A stretch of DNA of 23,585 nt from UBA4664 sp038244585 (GCA_038244585.1 JBBRTI010000010.1:1-23585); one strand, 5' to 3'. Positions 7,903 to 16,192 are shown, counted from the stretch's first letter. Program-made: numbers and translations. Notes: a model not told the origin generated them from the sequence alone.

Positions 7903-9314
7903 TCGACGTCTAACGGATAAATGCTCTCTATCCACAACCGCAAATCCTCAAGCGCCGAAGCCTGCTCCTGCGAGGCGGCCACAAGTACGTCTTGAAACTG
8001 CTCAGTAAACTCCGGCAGGCTAGTTTGGAGTCGAACCGCGCGCTGGGCGTCCCATCGGGACCTTTCCTCCGCTGAAAGAGTATCAGGATAATTGCGGGCA
8101 CGGTAACGCCAGAACAATTCAGGTAGGCGCTTATCTCTAAACTCAGGCTTTAGGGCTGCTAACCGCTCCGGGGGAGTTTTGGCAATTTCAGCCATCAGAC
8201 GTTTATCGCTATCACCAACAAAGCCGTCATACAGTGCTCCGTCAACGTCACTACGTGAGATAAACTCCCGCTTGCGTCCCGACGCAGCCAGAAGTTTGGG
8301 AATAAGCCCTGACTTTTTGAGCTCCTTCAGGTTGGCCAAGGCAGTGGCAATCGGTAGTCCAATGCGCTCGGCAGCGGCGTTGTCGAGCGTACCAAGCGGC
8401 GCTACGGCCGGGCAGCGGTTGGGGTGGAGGGTTTTTATTGGAGGACGGCTTTGGTGTTTGGCTTCCAAAACGGCCGTTTTGCTATATAGGCGTGTAGACA
8501 GTTCATCTTCGCTGAGAGAGGCGAATTCCGCGGGGTCAAAACGCAGGTCATAAACAATCGACGAGGCGAATTCGCCTTCACCGATGACGATGGCGATGGT
8601 GGTGAAGTCATGAGTGCGGCCGTACATGGCTGAGGTATAAACGAAGGGTTCCGGTGCCGCAGGTTTGAGGACACTCGCAACTTCATGCTTGCTCCGTAAC
8701 TTAAGCAGAAATTCGTATAGTTTTGGCTGGGCTGAACGGATCAGCTTCGTTACCGCAATCAGCGCTTCGACGTCACTGAGGGCGTCATGGGCCCGGTCAT
8801 GGGTCAGATTGTTGGCTGACGACAGTGATACCAACGTATTGATCGGGTCGCCGTTTTCTGCGCTGCTCCATTTGATTCCGTCAGGCCGCAGGGCACGGGT
8901 CATTCGGACTACGTCTAGCAAGTCCCAGCGAGAACGGTCCTCGGAGTGTGCCCAACTGTAAGGGTCAGTGAGATTCCGATAAAAGGTGTAACGGAGGAAT
9001 TCGTCGTCGAACCGGACGCTATTGAACCCGGTCATAATGGTGCCCGGCGTGCAGACTTTAGCCTGTACAAAATCCACAAAGGCGGCCTCGGTAAGGCCGC
9101 CTTTGGTTTGCTGGGGGGTAATCCCGGTGATGGCGATAGCCATGGGTGACGGCAAAACATCATCGGCTAAGCGGACGAAGATATTTACAGGGTCTCCTAC
9201 CGGCTCAAGATCCATCGTCGTGCGAATTCCAGCGAACTGCATGATCCGTTGATTGGCAAAATCTATGCCAGATGTCTCCAAATCGTAGAAGAAGAAGGTC
9301 GACTCGTTGGTCAT
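7899..9314 (-). CDS. sbcB: exodeoxyribonuclease I (SbcB/ExoI family)
   Basis: 471-residue DEDDh exonuclease predicted to digest single-stranded DNA 3' to 5' in recombination and mismatch repair. Active-site residues are visible: Asp11 and Glu13 in FYDLETSG, Asp103/104 in TGFNSVRFDDEFLR, and His176 with Asp181 in DRAHDALSD. The context SRWDLLDVVR...LRPDGI is specific to ExoI rather than to DnaQ or RNase T. The C-terminal half (about 200-471) matches the SH3-like/helical ExoI domains in length. A TATAAT box 6 nt before the ATG points to a leaderless mRNA. ExoI is best known from Proteobacteria, so its ancestry here deserves a look. Confidence 0.9.
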   Translation of the reverse strand: MTNESTFFFYDLETSGIDFANQRIMQFAGIRTTMDLEPVGDPVNIFVRLADDVLPSPMAIAITGITPQQTKGGLTEAAFVDFVQAKVCTPGTIMTGFNSVRFDDEFLRYTFYRNLTDPYSWAHSEDRSRWDLLDVVRMTRALRPDGIKWSSAENGDPINTLVSLSSANNLTHDRAHDALSDVEALIAVTKLIRSAQPKLYEFLLKLRSKHEVASVLKPAAPEPFVYTSAMYGRTHDFTTIAIVIGEGEFASSIVYDLRFDPAEFASLSEDELSTRLYSKTAVLEAKHQSRPPIKTLHPNRCPAVAPLGTLDNAAAERIGLPIATALANLKELKKSGLIPKLLAASGRKREFISRSDVDGALYDGFVGDSDKRLMAEIAKTPPERLAALKPEFRDKRLPELFWRYRARNYPDTLSAEERSRWDAQRAVRLQTSLPEFTEQFQDVLVAASQEQASALEDLRLWIESIYPLDVD

Positions 9315-9320
9315 ATGTTC

Positions 9321-9326
9321 ATTATA
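9321..9326 (-). promoter_or_regulatory. extended -10 box, leaderless promoter of sbcB
   Basis: On the minus strand TGC-TATAAT ends 6 nt before the ATG at 9314. The TG dinucleotide makes it an extended -10. There is no Shine-Dalgarno and no convincing -35. Confidence 0.7.
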
Positions 9327-9381
9327 GCAAGTTTATCGGCTCGCATAGCTAACTTTAGTCTTTGATACGCTAGATGAAATA

Positions 9382-9654
9382 TTATGTGAGCGCAAGACGA
9401 ACAAATTCATAGGCCAGCACAACGGTACCTAACAGACGCCGGAACCAATTTGCCCCGGACGATATCTCCAGGTATGCCCAGATGACCAGGGCAATTACAA
9501 CTACAGCATGAAACCATTGGCTAGGTGCGCCAGCAAGCAATTTCTCTCCAATCATGGCTATGATGGCGATAATCATGGGCGCGTTGGGACGCTGTGCTAT
9601 GACGAAACGGTTATGGTCGACAACTGTTTTGGTTGAGTCTGCTCGAGTTTGCAT
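9382..9654 (-). CDS. small membrane protein of unknown function
   Basis: 90 residues, not recognised. A polar N-terminus (1-25, with QRPNAP) is followed by three hydrophobic stretches: about 27-40 (MIIAIIAMIGEKLLAG), 46-64 (WFHAVVVIALVIWAYLEI) and 69-89 (WFRRLLGTVVLAYEFVRLAL). The gene starts 10 nt after the RNase HI stop and has an AGAGGCGG Shine-Dalgarno 4-5 nt before the ATG, so it is probably the second gene of an rnhA transcript. No catalytic motif is visible. The coordinated position and hydrophobic pattern support a real gene; its role is unknown. Confidence 0.7.
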   Translation of the reverse strand: MQTRADSTKTVVDHNRFVIAQRPNAPMIIAIIAMIGEKLLAGAPSQWFHAVVVIALVIWAYLEISSGANWFRRLLGTVVLAYEFVRLALT

Positions 9655-9664
9655 ATTCCGCCTC

Positions 9665-10120
9665 TTAAATCCCAGAATCCAAGACGTAAGGAGATGTCAA
9701 ATTCCCCGCCAAGCTCCGCTCGCGGGCTTTGTTCGCCCAGATATCGGCCAGCTCATTACCAGGATCATCATTATGCGCCCGCACCCAGATGAGCTTGGCT
9801 CTAGAGGTACGGTAGAGGTGAACCGCTTCCTGTACCAGATCAAGGTTCTTAATGTCGCCGCCTTTTTTCTTCCAACCGTTACGCTCCCATGCGAGCGACC
9901 ATTTAGTTATGACGTTGATCCAAAATTCGGAATCGGAGTGGATCTCGCAGATCTCACCGCCCGAATCTTTCATGGCTGCTATGAGGGCGCTCCCCTCCAT
10001 GCGGATATTGGTTGAGTCGTCGTGACCGCCTAGAATATGCGGTTGCATGTCTTTGATGACTGCGAATCCGCCCGGTCCAGGATTGGGAGAACAGGAGCCG
10101 TCGGTGTAGTAAGTAATCAT
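9665..10120 (-). CDS. rnhA: ribonuclease HI
   Basis: 151-residue endonuclease that cuts the RNA strand of RNA-DNA hybrids (R-loops, primers). The four carboxylates and the histidine are all present: Asp7 (YTDGSC), Glu42 (RMEGSALIAA), Asp63 (HSDSEFWINVITKW), His116 (VRAHNDDPGNE) and Asp126 (LADIWANKAR). Length is normal for the bacterial single-domain form, and the basic handle (GWKKKGGDIKN, ~82-92) is retained. TATGAT 6 nt before the ATG suggests a leaderless mRNA. It is followed closely by the 90-residue membrane protein. Confidence 0.93.
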   Translation of the reverse strand: MITYYTDGSCSPNPGPGGFAVIKDMQPHILGGHDDSTNIRMEGSALIAAMKDSGGEICEIHSDSEFWINVITKWSLAWERNGWKKKGGDIKNLDLVQEAVHLYRTSRAKLIWVRAHNDDPGNELADIWANKARERSLAGNLTSPYVLDSGI

Positions 10121-10126
10121 ATAGCT

Positions 10127-10132
10127 ATCATA
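10127..10132 (-). promoter_or_regulatory. -10 box, leaderless promoter of rnhA
   Basis: TATGAT on the minus strand ends 6 nt before the ATG at 10120. No Shine-Dalgarno. It is the same hexamer and spacing as at the RNA methyltransferase gene. Confidence 0.65.
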
Positions 10133-10153
10133 TTAGGTAGGACCCGCCGCTGG

Positions 10154-10246
10154 TTATTGAGTCTTGCTTACGGGTGCCGGCGGCAGCTTAGGTTTTTTAA
10201 CCTGTTTGGGCTTCTTTGTCTCTTTTTTAGCTTTGTCTTTAGCCAT
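10154..10246 (-). CDS. 30-residue lysine-rich small protein
   Basis: A short ORF, MAKDKAKKETKKPKQVKKPK followed by LPPAPVSKTQ and TAA. Eleven of 30 residues are Lys and five are Pro, so it is strongly basic and probably disordered, as in small nucleic-acid-binding tails. It has its own signals: an AAGGAAGAGG Shine-Dalgarno about 7 nt before the ATG, TATAAT at 10269-10274 and a -35-like GTCACA at 17-nt spacing. It sits in the gap between the ABC permease and rnhA. No family is recognised, and with so short a length the coding call rests on the signals and composition. Confidence 0.55.
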   Translation of the reverse strand: MAKDKAKKETKKPKQVKKPKLPPAPVSKTQ

Positions 10247-10268
10247 CTTAGTGCCTCTTCCTTAAGGG

Positions 10269-10297
10269 ATTATATTGCTGACATCATATCATGTGAC
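10269..10297 (-). promoter_or_regulatory. promoter of the lysine-rich small ORF
   Basis: The minus strand has GTCACA (4 of 6 to TTGACA), a 17-nt spacer and a perfect TATAAT, giving a leader of about 15 nt with a Shine-Dalgarno. It lies in the 66-nt gap after the ABC permease stop. Confidence 0.5.
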
Positions 10298-10312
10298 AGG
10301 GTGTCGGGCCGG

Positions 10313-11608
10313 CTACTCGTAGCGCAGCGAATCGATAGGGCTCTGTCGCGCCGCACGAAGCGCCGGCAGGGTGCCAGCCAGGAAAGCCACCACCATTACT
10401 ATACCCATGATGCTAGCGACTGAAACGACCGAGAACGTCAACAACTGAAGGCCGACCAAGTCTTTCAAATAGTTTTGTAGGACAATTTGATTGATAACAC
10501 TACCCGCACCAATGGCTGCTATCGATCCCAGCAGACTGCCCCAGAAACCCAGCATTACCGCCTCACCGGAAAACAGCAGGAAAATACGGCCGGCGCTCAT
10601 GCCCATTGCCTTCATCAGGCCAATTTCCTTGGTTCGTTCCTGCACACTCATGAGCAGGGTATTAATTATGCCAAAACCGGCCGCCAACAGGGCGATTACA
10701 GCAAAACCGTTGAGCACCAGCACGATGCCGTTGATTACACTCTTGAAGGTGCCAATCTGGTCTTGGATAGTAGTGCCCTTGTATCCCGCCTTTGTCAGAC
10801 GATCCTTCAACTGTACCAGCTGGGGGTCGCTTATTGAGGCGTCAAACCGCGCCACGGCTACTTGGAAGCTGGCTGTAGCAGCTGGCGGCAAACCAATGTC
10901 ATGAATGGTTCGCAGTTTCGCCAGCAGAGCGGGGTTGGTGTTAAGGGTTACGCCTCCGGCTAGACTTTTCTGTTTGACTCCGACGACCGTGGCGTCCACT
11001 TCCGACTGTTGGCCTAGTCCGTTGGTGATTCCCAAGGTAACTGGGCGGCCTAGAGCAACCGCAGCTGATTTGAAGCCCAAAAACTTCAGGTAGGTGCTCG
11101 GTATTAGGATTTCCAGGGTATCAGTACTGTTTTTTGGCTGCCGTCCCGCATCAAGGGCATAATTGGCCCCGTCAAGATAGGGTTCGATGGAGGCGACGTA
11201 TTTATCGCTGCCAGTTCCGGAAACGTAGTCGATGACCGCGCTCTGGTAGGCCTCAGCCGATTTAATACCCTCAAGCCGGCGGATTTTTGCTAGGTCGGCG
11301 TCGGTCAGGACCGTTACAGTACGGTTGCCTTCGCTCTCTATTGAAGTGGTGCGGCGGGTTGGATCGTATTTCTTAACCTCATCAGTCGGCAGGCCGGTAG
11401 AGTCTCCGGCTGCCTGGATAATCAAGGCATCGGCCGCGCCGAAGTTACCAACCTCCCGGTCGATATAGGACGAGATGCCCGAACCGAGGCCGTTAGTCAA
11501 AGTTAATGTGAAGGAGCCAATGAAAATGGCAATTACGGTTAAGAAGGTGCGCAATTTGCTCCGGAACATGTTAGAACTCGCCGTGGTTGCGATATCGATG
11601 AGTTTCAT
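10313..11608 (-). CDS. ABC transporter permease, MacB/FtsX-like
   Basis: 431 residues with the MacB architecture: a membrane helix at about 20-38, a large extracytoplasmic domain (about 40-285, MacB_PCD type), and three C-terminal helices. Between the first two of these lies INTLLMSVQERTKEIGLMKA, the conserved coupling segment, with GMSAGRIFLLF next to it. The sequence ends in ARQSPIDSLRYE, the usual family tail. It overlaps the ATPase gene by 4 nt (ATGA). Such type VII ABC systems act as mechanotransmission devices or export peptides, lipoproteins or drugs. There is no MacA-like adaptor nearby, so the substrate is open. Confidence 0.9.
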   Translation of the reverse strand: MKLIDIATTASSNMFRSKLRTFLTVIAIFIGSFTLTLTNGLGSGISSYIDREVGNFGAADALIIQAAGDSTGLPTDEVKKYDPTRRTTSIESEGNRTVTVLTDADLAKIRRLEGIKSAEAYQSAVIDYVSGTGSDKYVASIEPYLDGANYALDAGRQPKNSTDTLEILIPSTYLKFLGFKSAAVALGRPVTLGITNGLGQQSEVDATVVGVKQKSLAGGVTLNTNPALLAKLRTIHDIGLPPAATASFQVAVARFDASISDPQLVQLKDRLTKAGYKGTTIQDQIGTFKSVINGIVLVLNGFAVIALLAAGFGIINTLLMSVQERTKEIGLMKAMGMSAGRIFLLFSGEAVMLGFWGSLLGSIAAIGAGSVINQIVLQNYLKDLVGLQLLTFSVVSVASIMGIVMVVAFLAGTLPALRAARQSPIDSLRYE

Positions 11609-12309
11609 ACTATTTGCCTCCGTTTAACCGGGTTTTCAATAATCCGGCCGTCCTTGAGATATATTTGACGATCGCAGCGGGCTGCCAAATCCGAATCGTG
11701 GGTCACTATAATGAGAGTGATGCCTTGCTTGGCATTGAGGTCAAATAGGAGCCTTTCAATCATCTCGCCCGTGGCTGTGTCCAGATTTCCGGTCGGCTCG
11801 TCGGCAAAAATAACGGACGGCTTGTTAACAAGTGCCCGAGCTATGACGACCCGCTGTTTTTGGCCGCCGCTTAAATCCTTAGCCTTATTCTTAGCCTTAT
11901 CGCCCAAGTCGACGAGGTCAAGGGCTTCAAGGGCTAATTGTTTGCGCTCACTAAAACCGCTACCGCCAATTTTCAGCGGAAGCAGCACGTTTTCCAACAC
12001 GCTGGCATTACCATTAAGGAAAAATTGCTGAAAAACAAAACCGAATTTATGGTTGCGCAGCGTATTTAATGCTTTTCCTGACAACTGGGATGAATCTTCA
12101 TCATCAATCTTGATTGTTCCCGAGGTCGGTTTATCAAGTAGGGCCAGAAGATGCATAAGCGTACTTTTACCAGATCCGCTTTTACCTATAATGGCGACTT
12201 TTTCACCGCTTTTAATGTCGACGGATATACCCCCGAGCGCAGTAAATAGACTATCGCCTTTGCCATAGGTTTTGTGGACGTCATTAGCTGATAGTACGGG
12301 GTCGGGCAT
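11605..12309 (-). CDS. ABC transporter ATP-binding protein, MacB/LolD-like
   Basis: 234-residue ATPase partner of the downstream permease. Walker A GKSGSGKST (42-50), Q-loop Gln94 (FVFQQFFLNG), signature LSGGQ (146-150), Walker B VIFADE (166-171), D-loop and switch His204 (VTHDSD). The EPTGNLD motif is typical of the LolD/MacB/FtsE group. The ATG is preceded by AAAGGAG at 12314-12320 and by a promoter about 42 nt upstream, so this is a leadered transcript, unlike many neighbours. It is the first gene of a two-gene operon. Confidence 0.94.
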   Translation of the reverse strand: MPDPVLSANDVHKTYGKGDSLFTALGGISVDIKSGEKVAIIGKSGSGKSTLMHLLALLDKPTSGTIKIDDEDSSQLSGKALNTLRNHKFGFVFQQFFLNGNASVLENVLLPLKIGGSGFSERKQLALEALDLVDLGDKAKNKAKDLSGGQKQRVVIARALVNKPSVIFADEPTGNLDTATGEMIERLLFDLNAKQGITLIIVTHDSDLAARCDRQIYLKDGRIIENPVKRRQIV

Positions 12310-12351
12310 GATACTCCTTTTTTGGTTGGCGATAACGTAGGTTCTTGTGTG

Positions 12352-12378
12352 ATTGTACCACTAGCAGCTACCTGTCAG
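12352..12378 (-). promoter_or_regulatory. promoter of the ABC transporter operon
   Basis: On the minus strand CTGACA (12373-12378, 5 of 6), a 15-nt spacer, then TGG-TACAAT (12352-12357), an extended -10. The spacer is short, which the TG element may offset. The leader is about 36-42 nt and contains AAAGGAG. Confidence 0.5.
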
Positions 12379-12432
12379 AACCCATGATGCTGACGTTTGC
12401 GCATTGCTAGGCACTAGCGTAGCTTGGATGGT

Positions 12433-12888
12433 ATGTTGTATGTTTCCACGGCATCCGTTATCTTTCCCTGTTCACGAAGTGCGGTATTCCGCGCGTTGAC
12501 GGACCTTGACCGTTTTCCCCTTTGGAATACTGGAATGGTCAGCCTTACACCGGCAGAACCGATGCGCGAAGGCATGCGTTTTAGAAGCGTCACACGCGTA
12601 TGCTGTATTACCAACCGAACGACGGTTGCAGTCGAGCGACTCATCCCCGAACAATGGATTGAACTAGTAAGTAAGACGGGGCTAATTTCGTTTCGAGCCG
12701 TCTATACCTTCGTCGAAATTTCCTCAGCTCAAACTGAAGTGATTTGTACTCTGCGTTTTGAATTCAACGGTTTTATCTTCAATGCACCGCGGCCAATCAT
12801 TGAATCGATGGCGCAAACCCGAGTCTACCGCGACCTAACAAGCCTATGCGCTCTAATCTCGGGTGACGCCAAGTGGCTACAAATGTAG
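12433..12888 (+). CDS. SRPBCC (START/polyketide cyclase-like) fold protein
   Basis: 151 residues from the ATG. The opening MLYVSTASVIFPCSRSAVFR followed by ALTDLDRFPLWNTGM fits the SRPBCC start (strand, then helix with V/A-F-x-x-L-x-D, then PxW), and the alternating beta-strand pattern and long C-terminal helix fit the helix-grip fold that binds hydrophobic ligands. The ligand is unknown. A TTG at 12424 is also in frame; the ATG at 12433 is preferred because it aligns with the fold start and TAGCTT (12420-12425) would then be a -10 box 7 nt upstream. It lies alone between two minus-strand units. Confidence 0.65.
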   Translation: MLYVSTASVIFPCSRSAVFRALTDLDRFPLWNTGMVSLTPAEPMREGMRFRSVTRVCCITNRTTVAVERLIPEQWIELVSKTGLISFRAVYTFVEISSAQTEVICTLRFEFNGFIFNAPRPIIESMAQTRVYRDLTSLCALISGDAKWLQM

Positions 12889-12892
12889 CCAC
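12873..12892 (+). terminator. hairpin over the SRPBCC stop codon
   Basis: A perfect 8-bp stem GTGGCTAC / GTAGCCAC with an AAAT loop; the TAG stop lies in its right arm. There is no T-run on either side, so it may be a weak or factor-assisted terminator between the two convergent genes, or an mRNA 3'-end protector. Confidence 0.35.
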
Positions 12893-12943
12893 CGGTCACA
12901 GCGCTAGGTAGTAGTAATTGTCACCAACCGTTACGCGCACTGC

Positions 12944-15493
12944 CTATGTCGGCGTCTCAGGACTAACCGCGCCTGGAAATGCGACAAGTCGCGTCATGAT
13001 TGCCTGACGCCGGGGGCTGGTGACTATTCTGGTGGCTTCCGCAATCAGTAGAGACCCGGCAAAAACCCCGATTATAACAAGCACTTCACTAGTATTTATA
13101 GCTTTGGTTTCAAGCAAAGTACGTGCCGGGCTAAACTGTATAGCGGCCTGGATGCAGACTGCAATCAGCAGTGCCCCGCCAAGATACCAATTTGGCCGCC
13201 GTATCGATCGCCATAAAGAAGTATGCTCGCTGCGCATTGAGAGGGCGTTGGCCCATTGAATTACTACCAGGCACAAAAATGACATCGTTTGGGCCACTTC
13301 AGGTTTGGCAGCTCGGTAGATTGAAAATACAACCGATACAATACCAACCATGACCGCTGCGCTTAAAAGTACCCGTGTAACCTGTCGCCGTGATAAGAGC
13401 GGCGCGTTGGCGGCCGGTGGACGTTCTTTCATCTGGTTGCTTTCAGGAGCCTCGAGCCCCAGTGGGATAACCGTAATCCCGTCGGTAATCATATTGATCC
13501 AAAGGATTTGAATTGCCGTTACTGGGAGGGGTATGCCAAGAATTAGGGCAGTCGTCATAGTGCCGATCTCTCCCAGACTGGTCGCAAAGAGGTACATTAA
13601 CATCTTTCGCACGTTGGCCAGGATAGCCCGCCCTGATCTCACTGCCTCGACGATGGTCGTAAAGCTGTTGTTGAGCAGAATGATATCGGCGGCTTCTTTA
13701 GCGGCGTCACTGCCGCGGCCAACAGAGATGCCAACATCAGCCTTTACGATGGCCGGAACGTCGTTAACGCCGTCACCGGTCATAGCGGTGACGATACGGC
13801 CATGGAAGGCGTTGAGGACGGCGTATTTGTGTTCGGGCAGCACCCGCGCAAAGGCGTGCGACCGCTCTACTTGGGATCGGATCTGATGACCTGACAGTCC
13901 CTCAAGAACCGTACCAGGCAACGCCTCATGCTGGTCGGTAATGATTCCGGCCTCCCGGGCAATCGTCGTGGCAGTAGCGGGGTTGTCACCGGTGAGCATG
14001 ACGACCGTAATACCCGCTTCCTGGGCCGCATGTACGGCTGCAGGCACACCGGCCCGCATACCGTCAGCCATAGCCACAAGCCCGGCGAAGGTTAGTCCGT
14101 GCAGGTTAGCAAGGCTGGCGTGCTGAAGCTGGGTCGCTTTGTATCCCACGGCGATCACCCTGTAGCCTTCAGCCGACAGCCCTACCAGCTCCTTGTGGAT
14201 CCGTATGGCCTCGCTACGAGAGAGGTCGCTGGCGGCTATGACGTGTTCCGGCGCCCCTTTGATATAGAGCTCCCGATGTCGATCTAACTGCCATAAGGCC
14301 CCGCTCATCCGGGAGGTCTGTTCGAATGGCAGTGCCTCCAACAGCTGGTCGTCGGTTGAAATGATCTCAATAGAACGGGCAATCAGGCTTTCTAGCGGAT
14401 CGTCGGTATGGCCGTGCTGCGTGCTCAGTGAGCGGCGTAGCAGACGTCCCAGCTCAGCATCATCCGTACCATATGGGACGAACTTAGCCAGTTCCAACTC
14501 GTTACGAGTCATGGTACCGGTCTTATCTGTCGCTATCAGACCGACCTGCCCCAGTGTCTCTACCGCGCTCAACCGTCGTACTAGAGCATGTTTTTTCGCC
14601 ATGCGTTGAACACTGAAGAGCAGCACTAGCGTCAACGCGACTGGCAACCCTTCCGGAATCGCTGATACTGCCAAAGACAAGAGGAAGCGTACGGCAACGG
14701 TAAGCTCCAGGCCACGATATAGTGAAAGCGCAAATATCAAAGTCAGCACGACGCCGATGATGATGATTACCTGCTTAGCTAAACGATCGATTTTAAGCTG
14801 AAGCGGGCTTGATTCAAACTTCGAGCTGGAAAGCTCCGCAATGTGGCCCATCTCTGTATCGTTGCCAGTTGAGGTAACGACGAACTCCCCTGTTCCGCTT
14901 CGAACAAGGCTGCCAGAATACACCATATTGGTTCGCTCATGCATGGCAGCCCCGCCCTTAAGCGGCTTAGTCTGCTTGGTTACTGGCATCGACTCGCCGG
15001 TCAACACCGCCTCATCCACAGTTAGAGAGTTAACAGCAATTAAACGGCCATCGGCCGGGACCTTAACACCCTCTGCCAGCAAGACAATATCTCCGGGAAC
15101 CAAGTCGACAATGCCGATTTTTGTCGGCTCGCCGGAGCGAAGGACCGCGATTTTACGGCGGTCATGAGATTTCAGGCTGGCGAGGATACGATTGGATGAG
15201 TATTGCTGGCCGTAATAAATCAGGGCGTTTATGGTCAGGATGGCCGTCATGACAGCCGCGTCAAGATACTCACCAGTCGCAGTAGATATGATAGCTGCAA
15301 TGAGCAGCACGATAACGAACAGGCTTTTGAACGGCTCGACAATACGTCGCCAGAGCGGCGGCCGCGCACTTTCCTGAAGTTCATTGGGGCCGTAGGCGCG
15401 CGTGCGCAGCCTGGCTTCGGCCAGGGTTAAGCCGTCTCGTGCGGTCGCCAATTCCGCCAATACCCTCTCTGCGCTGATTTCGGCATAATCCAT
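12944..15493 (-). CDS. cation-translocating P-type ATPase, Ca2+-type (P2)
   Basis: 849-residue ion pump. The actuator motif TGES is at 165-168, phosphorylation site Asp323 is in DKTGTMT, nucleotide-domain motifs are KGAPE and MLTGDN, and the hinge is MTGDGVNDVPAI. M4 has PEGLP (280-284) and M6 has NMITDG, the Ca2+-coordinating pattern of SERCA/PacL-like pumps. M5 reads ATSLGEI where SERCA has SSNVGEV, so the Asn ligand is Ser while the Glu is kept. Ten membrane helices are expected. Export of Ca2+ (or Mn2+) is most likely, but Na+ cannot be excluded. TAAGAT 6 nt before the ATG indicates a leaderless mRNA. Confidence 0.88.
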   Translation of the reverse strand: MDYAEISAERVLAELATARDGLTLAEARLRTRAYGPNELQESARPPLWRRIVEPFKSLFVIVLLIAAIISTATGEYLDAAVMTAILTINALIYYGQQYSSNRILASLKSHDRRKIAVLRSGEPTKIGIVDLVPGDIVLLAEGVKVPADGRLIAVNSLTVDEAVLTGESMPVTKQTKPLKGGAAMHERTNMVYSGSLVRSGTGEFVVTSTGNDTEMGHIAELSSSKFESSPLQLKIDRLAKQVIIIIGVVLTLIFALSLYRGLELTVAVRFLLSLAVSAIPEGLPVALTLVLLFSVQRMAKKHALVRRLSAVETLGQVGLIATDKTGTMTRNELELAKFVPYGTDDAELGRLLRRSLSTQHGHTDDPLESLIARSIEIISTDDQLLEALPFEQTSRMSGALWQLDRHRELYIKGAPEHVIAASDLSRSEAIRIHKELVGLSAEGYRVIAVGYKATQLQHASLANLHGLTFAGLVAMADGMRAGVPAAVHAAQEAGITVVMLTGDNPATATTIAREAGIITDQHEALPGTVLEGLSGHQIRSQVERSHAFARVLPEHKYAVLNAFHGRIVTAMTGDGVNDVPAIVKADVGISVGRGSDAAKEAADIILLNNSFTTIVEAVRSGRAILANVRKMLMYLFATSLGEIGTMTTALILGIPLPVTAIQILWINMITDGITVIPLGLEAPESNQMKERPPAANAPLLSRRQVTRVLLSAAVMVGIVSVVFSIYRAAKPEVAQTMSFLCLVVIQWANALSMRSEHTSLWRSIRRPNWYLGGALLIAVCIQAAIQFSPARTLLETKAINTSEVLVIIGVFAGSLLIAEATRIVTSPRRQAIMTRLVAFPGAVSPETPT

Positions 15494-15499
15494 AACTCT

Positions 15500-15505
15500 A
15501 TCTTA
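15500..15505 (-). promoter_or_regulatory. extended -10 box, leaderless promoter of the P-type ATPase
   Basis: The minus strand reads TGC-TAAGAT, ending 6 nt before the ATG at 15493. No Shine-Dalgarno. It is divergent from the TATAAT at 15548. Confidence 0.6.
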
Positions 15506-15547
15506 GCAGAGTAACGCTTATGCTATGTAAAGAATCCGTGACACGGC

Positions 15548-15553
15548 TATAAT
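15548..15553 (+). promoter_or_regulatory. -10 box of the 190-residue protein gene
   Basis: A perfect TATAAT ending 9 nt before the ATG at 15563. The leader would be only about 2-3 nt, too short for a Shine-Dalgarno. Confidence 0.6.
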
Positions 15554-15562
15554 GGCGTCACT

Positions 15563-16135
15563 ATGGCAATCATATCTCCCGACCACATAGCGCGGCTTCG
15601 CGACCAACAGACTGGCGTAATTAACCTCCGACTGCAGGAACTGGAGGTGTGCGAATACTGGGGTGTCATATTTTCTGATCACGGTATTGCCACCCTTACC
15701 AAACAGGACATAATGGGCTTTTTAAGCTACAAACAGAATCACCGTTGGCGCGAAATAAGTAAAGAGGACGTTACGGCCGACATGCCGAGACTTCGGGCGG
15801 CGTTGAGTCTCCTTACAAACGACACCATTGATTTGGCCGTGCGTTTAAATGCCCTCGAACCCGGTCGCGGGTCAGCCGCCGTGCCACACCTCGGCAAGGC
15901 CAAACTGACACCAATTCTCCTTGTAACCAACCCCAAACGGTACGGCGTATGGAATGATTACAGCGAGCGGGCGCTCACGAGCATGGGTTTGTTTCCCAGC
16001 TTTGCTTCCGCTACGCTGCTTGGTGAACAATATTGCACCGTAAACGACGTTTTGCTGGCGCTGGCAGACAAATATCGGCTCAGCCTGTGGCGCTTGGATA
16101 TCATCCTCGAGCAAATCGCCAGAGTTATTCGTTAG
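15563..16135 (+). CDS. 190-residue protein of unknown function
   Basis: Not recognised. It appears soluble, with no signal peptide or membrane helix. It looks mostly alpha-helical, with the distinctive segment LGKAKLTPILLVTNPKRYGV followed by WNDYSERALTSMGLFP near residues 109-144. This resembles the 'K-h-hh-x3-P-x-xY-x-hW-x3-(S/T)-x3-L' pattern that I associate with helical DNA-binding or glycosylase-like domains; the resemblance is from memory and weak. It is a lone gene with a perfect TATAAT just upstream, divergent from the P-ATPase and convergent with the 179-residue membrane protein, and ends before a strong hairpin. The coding call is firm; the function is open. Confidence 0.7.
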   Translation: MAIISPDHIARLRDQQTGVINLRLQELEVCEYWGVIFSDHGIATLTKQDIMGFLSYKQNHRWREISKEDVTADMPRLRAALSLLTNDTIDLAVRLNALEPGRGSAAVPHLGKAKLTPILLVTNPKRYGVWNDYSERALTSMGLFPSFASATLLGEQYCTVNDVLLALADKYRLSLWRLDIILEQIARVIR

Positions 16136-16192
16136 GCCACAGCCCCAATAACCTGAGTTTGCTACTTATGCGATTGCCGAAGCTCACAACGA

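Noticed and set aside
12348..12363. TGTGA followed after 6 nt by CACTA near the ABC transporter promoter, resembling a Crp site
   Set aside because: The second half-site matches TCACA poorly, and the TGTGA overlaps the -10 box of the minus-strand promoter. It is likely chance.
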